33,729 nt of DNA from Desulfonatronum sp. SC1 (GTDB taxonomy: Bacteria > Desulfobacterota > Desulfovibrionia > Desulfovibrionales > Desulfonatronaceae): assembly GCF_003046795.1 (NCBI RefSeq), contig NZ_PZKN01000037.1, positions 1 through 33,729 of the forward strand, written 5' to 3'. Positions within the stretch are counted from its first letter, which is position 1. Each line of letters starts with the position of its first letter. The notes beneath the pieces were generated by a model, which made no database searches, was not told where the DNA came from, and saw only the letters and a list, made by a program, of their open reading frames with translations. A program made the translations under genes and the position numbers. Below are positions 32,021 through 33,729 of this stretch, one piece after another.

Positions 32021-33011
32021 ACATAACGACCTCCTGGCCCAGGCCCGGGAAGACGGACGCCTGGAAAAGGCCGACCTGACCGGCGCGAACCTGGCCGGGG
32101 CCGACCTGTCCGGCTTGTTCCTGACGGACGTGGTCCTGGACCGGGCCGACCTGAGCGGCGCGTACCTGACCGATGCCTGGTTCAAGGGATGCTCCCTGAA
32201 TGACGCCGTGCTGACCGGCACCCAATTGAACGACGTGCGTTTTGCTTCCTGTGCCCTGGACCGGGTCGATTTGAGCGACGCCAAGGCGGAAATGGCCGAC
32301 TTTTCCGGCTCCAGCCTGGATGCGGCCCGGTTCCACCGGGCGGATTTGAGCCGGGCCGAACTGGACGGCAGCCCCCTGGGCCGGGCGGACTTCACCGGAG
32401 CCAGGCTGTTCCGGACTTCCCTGGCGGATACGGACCTGACCGCCGTCGTGTTCCAGGACACGGACCTGACCATGGCCTTCCTGCGCCGGGCCAAGCTGGC
32501 CGGACAGCGCTTCCCCGGCTGCACCCTGGCCCAGGCTCTGCTGGACGAGGCCGACCTTACCGGAGCCGATCTCACCGGCCTGAACATCTCTCAGGCATCC
32601 TTCTCCGGAGCCGACCTGACCGGGGCGATTCTTGAGAAGGCCCAGGGTCGCTACGCCCAGTTCGCCGAAGCCAAGGCCGGCCAGGCCCGATTTGCCCAGT
32701 CGTTCCTGGAAAGCGCCGTCTTTCCGAACGCCGACCTGACCGCCGCCGTCTTCCACGCCGCCCACCTCCATGGCGCGATCCTGGCCGACGCGAACTGCGC
32801 CAACGCGGACTTCACCAACGCCAACCTGAGCTACGCCGACTTCTCCCGAGCCAATGTCGCCTCAGCCCGCTTCACCGGGGCAAAACTGTACATGGCCAAC
32901 ATGCACCGCGTGGACCAGGACCAGATCCGCCAGGGCCAAGGCGACGTCTCCCATGTCCGTTCCACGGACAAGGATCTCGCTGCGGCGGAGATGTGGGTGG
33001 CCCAGGTTTAA
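32007..33011 (+). CDS. Pentapeptide-repeat protein
   Basis: Nearly the whole 334-residue protein is pentapeptide repeats (ADLTGANLAGADLSGLFL onward), which fold into a right-handed four-sided beta helix. Only the first 18 residues (MPSNEHNDLLAQAREDGR) and the last 40 lie outside. Its start overlaps the DUF2169 gene by 14 bases, with GGAG just ahead, so the two are translationally coupled. In similar clusters the second pentapeptide protein accompanies a DUF2169 partner; a structural or effector-binding role is inferred. It ends with LAAAEMWVAQV, and 43 bases later the DUF3540 gene starts. Confidence 0.9.
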   Translation: MPSNEHNDLLAQAREDGRLEKADLTGANLAGADLSGLFLTDVVLDRADLSGAYLTDAWFKGCSLNDAVLTGTQLNDVRFASCALDRVDLSDAKAEMADFSGSSLDAARFHRADLSRAELDGSPLGRADFTGARLFRTSLADTDLTAVVFQDTDLTMAFLRRAKLAGQRFPGCTLAQALLDEADLTGADLTGLNISQASFSGADLTGAILEKAQGRYAQFAEAKAGQARFAQSFLESAVFPNADLTAAVFHAAHLHGAILADANCANADFTNANLSYADFSRANVASARFTGAKLYMANMHRVDQDQIRQGQGDVSHVRSTDKDLAAAEMWVAQV

Positions 33012-33054
33012 CCCGGAAAAGCCAAAGTGAACCTGCAAAATAATTGAGGACGCC

Positions 33055-33705
33055 ATGCATCAATCCAACGTCATTCCCTTCATTCTTCCGGACCCCTCAC
33101 CCCAGAGCCAGGATTATCACCACCGCATCACCCACGGACGAGTGGAGAACGTGCTTGACGACAAGTACGTGGTTCGTCTGGAGGATGGACGGGTGGTGCG
33201 GGCCGGGGTGGCTCACGGATGTCTGGCCGTGCCCGGAGTCGGGGACATGGTCCTGACCTATGCCGGGCCGGGCAAGGTCGCGTACGTGCTGACCGTGCTG
33301 GAATCCAGGCAGACCGAAACCGTGCTGGAAACCGACCGGGATCTGGTGCTCAAGGCCCCCCGTGTGCGTCTGGAAGGCGGCGAGAGCCTGGCTTTGAGCG
33401 CTCCGGACGTGGACCTTTCCGGGATACGCGGACGGCTGGGCTTTCTGAACCTGGACCTGACCGCCTCCGCCCTGACGGCCCGCATCGGACACATGGGCGC
33501 GTTCGTGGAAACCATCCGCCTCAAGGCCCGCTCCCTGATCCAGACCCTGCGCTACAGCCTACGCCGGGTCCAGGGCATGGACGCTTCCCAGGCCGGACAG
33601 ATGCGCGTCAAAGTTGAGGAGTCCTACAAGCTCAAGACCGGAGCCGCGGACCTGCGGGCCGAGGGCACAATGAGCGTGGACGGGAAACGGGTGGATATTG
33701 GGTAA
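33055..33705 (+). CDS. DUF3540 protein (type VI secretion accessory)
   Basis: The 216-residue protein matches DUF3540: RVENVLDDKYVVRLEDGRVV, then GDMVLTYAGPGKVAYVLTVL, ending in a beta-rich region with LKAPRVRLEGGESLALSAPD. Such proteins occur beside DUF2169, pentapeptide and PAAR-like (DUF4150) genes in type VI secretion loci and may form part of the spike-effector complex; their biochemistry is not settled. GAGG lies five bases before the start. The gene is complete; the stop is 24 bases from the window end. Confidence 0.9.
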   Translation: MHQSNVIPFILPDPSPQSQDYHHRITHGRVENVLDDKYVVRLEDGRVVRAGVAHGCLAVPGVGDMVLTYAGPGKVAYVLTVLESRQTETVLETDRDLVLKAPRVRLEGGESLALSAPDVDLSGIRGRLGFLNLDLTASALTARIGHMGAFVETIRLKARSLIQTLRYSLRRVQGMDASQAGQMRVKVEESYKLKTGAADLRAEGTMSVDGKRVDIG

Positions 33706-33729
33706 GGGGTAAGGGGGAAGGGGGAAGGG
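33703..33729 (+). repeat. G-run repeat at the window end
   Basis: Four or more runs of three to five G separated by AA or TAA occur directly after the DUF3540 stop. The motif could form a G-quadruplex and continues to the edge of the window, so its full length is unknown. Confidence 0.5.

Noticed and set aside
31040-32587. Long minus-strand frames opposite the pentapeptide genes
   Set aside because: Their apparent repeats are a mirror of the pentapeptide codon repeats on the plus strand.
31060-32900. Possible CRISPR-like or tandem DNA repeat array
   Set aside because: The periodicity follows the 15-base pentapeptide codon pattern, with variable sequence and no spacers, so it is coding.

Overview
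The GC-rich core of this window, the tungsten-type aldehyde:ferredoxin oxidoreductase, the exported ferredoxin and the codon preferences suggest a Desulfovibrionales-like (former deltaproteobacterial) anaerobe. This is inference: no rRNA, tRNA or housekeeping marker is present. Several segments are visibly more AT-rich than the core (about 1-310, 2400-4010 and 18950-20160), which points to acquired DNA.

Region 1 (1-6.3 kb) is accessory DNA. It opens with a RhuM-Fic protein whose stop codon abuts the 3' end of a lost phosphatidylserine decarboxylase gene. Six small genes follow, all on the minus strand. Four of the gaps between them hold attC-like imperfect palindromes with ends resembling integron core sites, and a fifth gap holds a weaker candidate. 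No integrase is visible, so this looks like an integron cassette array without integrase (CALIN type). Cargo: a DUF2971 protein, a small membrane protein, a lipoprotein and three unknown proteins. A decayed ORF6N gene lies on its upstream side.

Region 2 (6.3-12.9 kb) begins with REP-like hairpins and then carries plus-strand genes for an exported phosphatidylserine decarboxylase-like protein, a POT-family peptide transporter, an exported glutaminase and an amidohydrolase with a Tat-type leader. Gene relics lie between them, including a recent collapsed copy of the glutaminase-amidohydrolase pair. Region 3 (12.9-17 kb) holds a Phd/RelE-type toxin-antitoxin pair with a clear promoter-operator, then a minus-strand two-component system and a TRIC/UPF0126 membrane protein.

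Region 4 (17.3-29.3 kb) encodes a sugar-porter MFS protein, a DUF1624 acyltransferase-like membrane protein, a Tat-exported 4Fe-4S protein next to an aldehyde ferredoxin oxidoreductase, an exported cytidine deaminase, an exported aspartate 4-decarboxylase-like PLP enzyme, and a CyuA-CyuP-type cysteine desulfidase/permease pair. Near-identical 51-52 bp leaders, repeated 3' coding relics and truncated enzyme fragments recur between these genes. Regions 2 and 4 together look like a modular island of amino acid, peptide and nucleoside catabolism in which enzymes normally found in the cytoplasm carry signal peptides.

Region 5 (29.3-33.7 kb) is a type VI secretion accessory cluster: a DUF2169 protein fused to pentapeptide repeats, a second pentapeptide-repeat protein and a DUF3540 protein. 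The PAAR-like protein and effector expected next would lie beyond the window.
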